From: Pilasporangium apinafurcum
Lineage: Eukaryota; Oomycota; Peronosporomycetes; Pythiales; Pythiaceae
Assembly: GCA_001600495.1 (NCBI GenBank)
Contig: BCKE01000006.1
Span: 466,475-500,438 of the forward strand
Length of the DNA stretch: 33,964 nt
Reading direction: 5' to 3'
Shown in pieces: positions 31,010 through 33,964 of the stretch. Below the pieces are notes generated by a model that saw nothing but the letters and a program-made list of their open reading frames with translations, did no database searches and was not told where the DNA came from. A program made the translations under genes and the position numbers. Position 1 is the first letter of the stretch, and each line of letters opens with the position of its first letter.

Positions 31010-31086
31010 CAAGCTCCTACATGTTACGGCAGACATACGCAACACATAAAGATAATATCTCCAATTCAAAGGAAGAGAAAAAAAGT

Positions 31087-32049
31087 TTACTGGTCGTCAT
31101 CACTAGGGAAATCTACATCTATGACTACTTCTGCTGCACTACGAGTTACAGTACCTCTTTCGCTGTTGAGTGGCACAAGTGGTGATTGAATGGCGTGAAA
31201 GCTTGGGCTCTCACTGAAGAATTTGCTGCCTCTGAGGTCATCCGCCATTGGTGAGAGCACAATTTCAACGGTGGTCGTTGAAGCATCAGTCTTTGGTATG
31301 TTGTCTGGAGTGATGAGTGGATGGGTCTTGGGATTGTAGATGACGTACAAGATAATCTGGATAATACCCAGAACAAAACAGACAGCATTGGGTACGAACA
31401 TGAACCAATTGCTTGATAAAGTGGTGTAGACCACCCAGACTCCATTGTTGGTTGTTCCAGCGATCACCATGTGAATAGGGATGAAGACAGCGGATTTGTG
31501 CTTTAACACTTGGAATACCTTTTCGAATGGTGAGCCGTAGAGCAGCAATGCTACACACGCGGCAGTGTACCCGATCGTATTGGTGACTTGATGGCGTTGT
31601 TGGTGAGTGACACCCAAGCCACCCAGCAGCGCATACACACTGACGATCGAGAGCGCGACGACCACAACACCAATCACTTTGCGCACATAAGCACGTTCAG
31701 TTGTACATCGATAGTAGACGATCAGGTAGATGAGTGTAATGAAATCTCCGACTATGAAAGTGATAAACACAGGGAAGATGTTGCCTTCGAGGTATCCAAA
31801 CATCATCCTGAATAACAAGAAGATATCAGCTTAGTGACATATCGTAAGAAAAAAAATCTATACAACCATTGAACCTTGTACTTACCACATGTGACAATTG
31901 GCTAGCACCAAGACTAGTGAGATGATCGATGTATGACCGATTTCATGGGTTTTATGTATCCGATAGACAACTATCGAAGGGCTGAGAATCATCATGAGCG
32001 ACGTAAGCGCCGCCAATACACGGAAAATATTTACGATCACAGATGACAT
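31087..32049 (-). CDS. SWEET/MtN3 sugar transporter, second copy of SWEET-3
   Basis: Two exons, 32049-31886 (164 nt) and 31807-31087, with a 78-bp phase-2 intron; 294 aa, identical to the protein at 8793-9755. The promoter region, including the initiator-like site (32175-32190), is duplicated too. Features are as for SWEET-3: CHMW-MMFGY junction, [23 protein letters not shown] and [15 protein letters not shown]. Either a very recent segmental duplication or an assembly duplicate of the same locus; the sequence alone does not tell. If real, gene dosage of this transporter is doubled. Confidence 0.9.
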
Positions 32050-32650
32050 CTTGGTATTAGTTTATCCTTGAAAATCTCAGCTGACTGTTCTGGGAAGAAA
32101 AACGCTGTTGGCACTTGAAGTGCATTGAAAGGAACGGACGCTTGGAAATGGAAGTGAGTTGAACAATGCAAGGCAAATTGCCGAATGACACATTTGGTCA
32201 TTCTCGAAGTTTTGGTGCATATCAGTTAGAATGAACGAAACTTTTGGTGTCTGTTCATGTCGCGCGATTGGTGTCGAAGGTACTGACGTACACGACTGGT
32301 CCGTTGGTCAGGAGAAGCCTACAGTTCATTTCAGTTTGGCTGAAGATATTCTGACAATGTCTTGTCTCACTTTTGTTGAGTGAAAAGAAATAGAAAGCAC
32401 ATTCTTGTGGCGAGCTTCACTTACGATGCGTCAGCAGTCATGCCATCTCAGCCGTGTGTATCACAAATCCGTTTGGTATTACTACAAATCAGTACGTTGC
32501 TGACTAGTATCTTGTACAGATTATGGAGATCAAGAGAGAGCGTACTGATGATGCGTTAATGCGATGTCTGGATTTTGCTTGACAAGAGAGATATGATGGG
32601 TGGGACAAATAATAGGACAGCTAAAAGTACATCATTTCTTGTTCCTCGTA
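32050..32650 (-). other. Duplicated 5' flank of the SWEET-3 copy
   Basis: Mirror of 8192-8792, including the candidate initiator at 32175-32190. No other feature was recognised. Confidence 0.5.
32175..32190 (-). promoter_or_regulatory. Candidate initiator of the SWEET-3 copy
   Basis: Identical to the 14-of-16 match at 8652-8667, 126 bp upstream of the ATG at 32049. Confidence 0.45.
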
Positions 32651-33875
32651 TTACAATTCCATGGCTTGAGCCACCAGTATATTATCCACCATTTGATAGC
32701 AACCAGTAATCATGGCGACTGTATCATTCAATACGAAGTCAGTGAAGCTCTTCGATAGTTTCAAGTTCTTCCTCCAAGCCGCAGTTTGTGAGTTCTGGTG
32801 TGACGATATATCATAATTGCAGTATCAGTGAATACTCATTTGATGCAGCGCTAGACAGTTGGATAACGCAACATCCTCTGCCATGAAACTGTACACTGAA
32901 CGTCAGTATATCTGCGAAATGAGCATCGTCTATTATTGTCTACCACACGACCAAAATACGATCCTCCTCGATGTACTTCTGTAGGATTCGCTTGAAGCGC
33001 ATGTTTGCTTTGCTATTCTACACAAATAGTACCGTGCCTATATTTCCAGAGATTGCTTTGTCTGTGGTCTTTCTAACACACACAGATTGGTAAAAGTCAA
33101 GTAGCTCCGAATTTTTTTAGTGGCGGAGACGTATTGTTGCATCCTTTGACAGTACGAACGGGAAGGAGTATAGTCTGTGCTGCATGCCAAATGGTTCCAG
33201 ACAGCGGCAATGACTGAGTCAAAGCTGAATAGATGAGCTTTGGAGACAGAGACTACTATGTACATACCATTCACCCAATCGTGAAATTGGGCACTACATG
33301 ACTTGGAGGTTGTCCGAGCCAAAACCGACGGCTTCCAACACAGTGTCTACCTCGCGGTACAATACCTTCGTGCTATCAAACGGCTCGTTAAAGATGACCA
33401 CATTGGTTTGTTCGACTACGTTTGAAGAATAGACTCGTTTAATTTGCATACCGAGACCACATACTTCCATGTTCGGAGTGAACAGAGCGAGATACATATA
33501 CTAATACAGTAAATGCAGTCATAGTGTTTCCGTATCAGCATCATACGACATACCCTCAGCATTTCTCATTTCTTATTGTTTGAGACTGCATCGGGACTTT
33601 TCGCGATGTCAACTTAACTTCCCGGTATGAGTTTTACTTTAATGTTCTCGTGTTCTGACTGCGTGCGTCTTGTTGCAGCGGTAGTTAAGCAGCTTCTTAG
33701 TTTTTTTCATTTCCCAGTTTCTTGGCCGCAAAAGGAATACTTTGCTGCTACGATTGCTCTTTTGTGGAAATGATACACAAAACTGCAACCGAGTTGATCA
33801 TTGCTGAACCACCCAGGTGTTTTTGTTGTGGATAACAATCGTGTCGAGGATTGCGATCAGATCACTTTCGTCCAT
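32651..33875 (-). pseudogene. Decayed bZIP/START-family gene, duplicate copy
   Basis: Mirror of 6967-8191 with the same stops and frame breaks (for example the exon-2 remnant ending at 33294 and the resumed frame HDWVNGMYIVVSVSKA). Because the damage is identical in both arms, the gene decayed before the segment was duplicated, or the duplication is an assembly effect. Confidence 0.82.
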
Positions 33876-33964
33876 AGCAAACTGAGGTCACTCCGTGCGA
33901 TGTCCGATAAGAACAGCATCAGTTTTGCCGCCTTAAAGCTTGAGTCATAAGGATATTCTCTATC

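Larger units (their letters stand above)
30989..33964 (-). repeat. Right arm of the 2,976-bp inverted duplication
   Basis: Reverse complement of 6878-9853, with one mismatch noticed (30994 against 9848). It runs from inside the copy E tip to the last base of the window, where it cuts through the last exon of the counterpart of gene 1, leaving about 46 coding bases. Confidence 0.93.

Noticed and set aside
1-33964. CRISPR arrays, bacterial operons, tRNA or rRNA genes, RXLR or Crinkler effectors
   Set aside because: No regularly spaced direct repeats, no cloverleaf sequences noticed, no RXLR-EER or LFLAK N-termini among the supported proteins, and gene structures are clearly intron-containing and eukaryotic.

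Overview
The window is eukaryotic nuclear DNA, most probably from an oomycete; the genus cannot be fixed from sequence alone. Genes are compact, with one or two GT-AG introns of about 60-110 bp and short intergenic gaps. Two families dominate. One is SWEET/MtN3 sugar facilitators. The other is a bZIP-like plus START-like family that I recall being labelled 'M96 mating-specific protein family' in Phytophthora annotations. Two SWEET promoters carry near-matches to the oomycete initiator consensus as I remember it.

Layout. 1-4000: a fragment of the bZIP/START family and two minus-strand SWEET genes. 4455-4992: a deleted Fanzor-type element. 5351-11385 (+): an intact bZIP/START gene, a decayed copy, a SWEET gene and another bZIP/START gene. 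11637-12660 (+): two broken N-terminal fragments of the same family. 12939-24123 (-): five intact bZIP/START genes and one broken exon, interrupted at 19059-20340 by a Fanzor-type fragment and a MULE-like long-TIR element. 24781-29029 (-): three SWEET genes with another Fanzor-type element between them. 29432-31009: two Fanzor-type fragments head to head. 30989-33964: a near-perfect inverted copy of 6878-9853, carrying a second copy of the SWEET gene and of the pseudogene, and running to the last base of the window.

How it works together. The SWEET proteins are predicted membrane sugar facilitators. The bZIP/START proteins are predicted nuclear or cytosolic, possibly ligand-responsive, regulators; this is inferred from domains only. 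Nothing in the sequence proves a functional link between the families, but both have expanded locally by duplication and decay in the same block. All SWEET genes share an exon 1 of exactly 164 nt and a phase-2 intron inside a Trp codon (Leu in one gene). All bZIP/START genes share two phase-0 introns at equivalent positions.

The most notable features are five degraded copies of a transposon whose C-terminal coding end shows a TnpB/Fanzor signature (CxxC zinc ribbon followed by DRDxNxxRNI), and a 2,976-bp inverted duplication whose inner edge falls at the tip of that transposon. Its outer edge coincides with the window end and, in the other arm, with an ambiguous base, so an assembly artefact must be considered.
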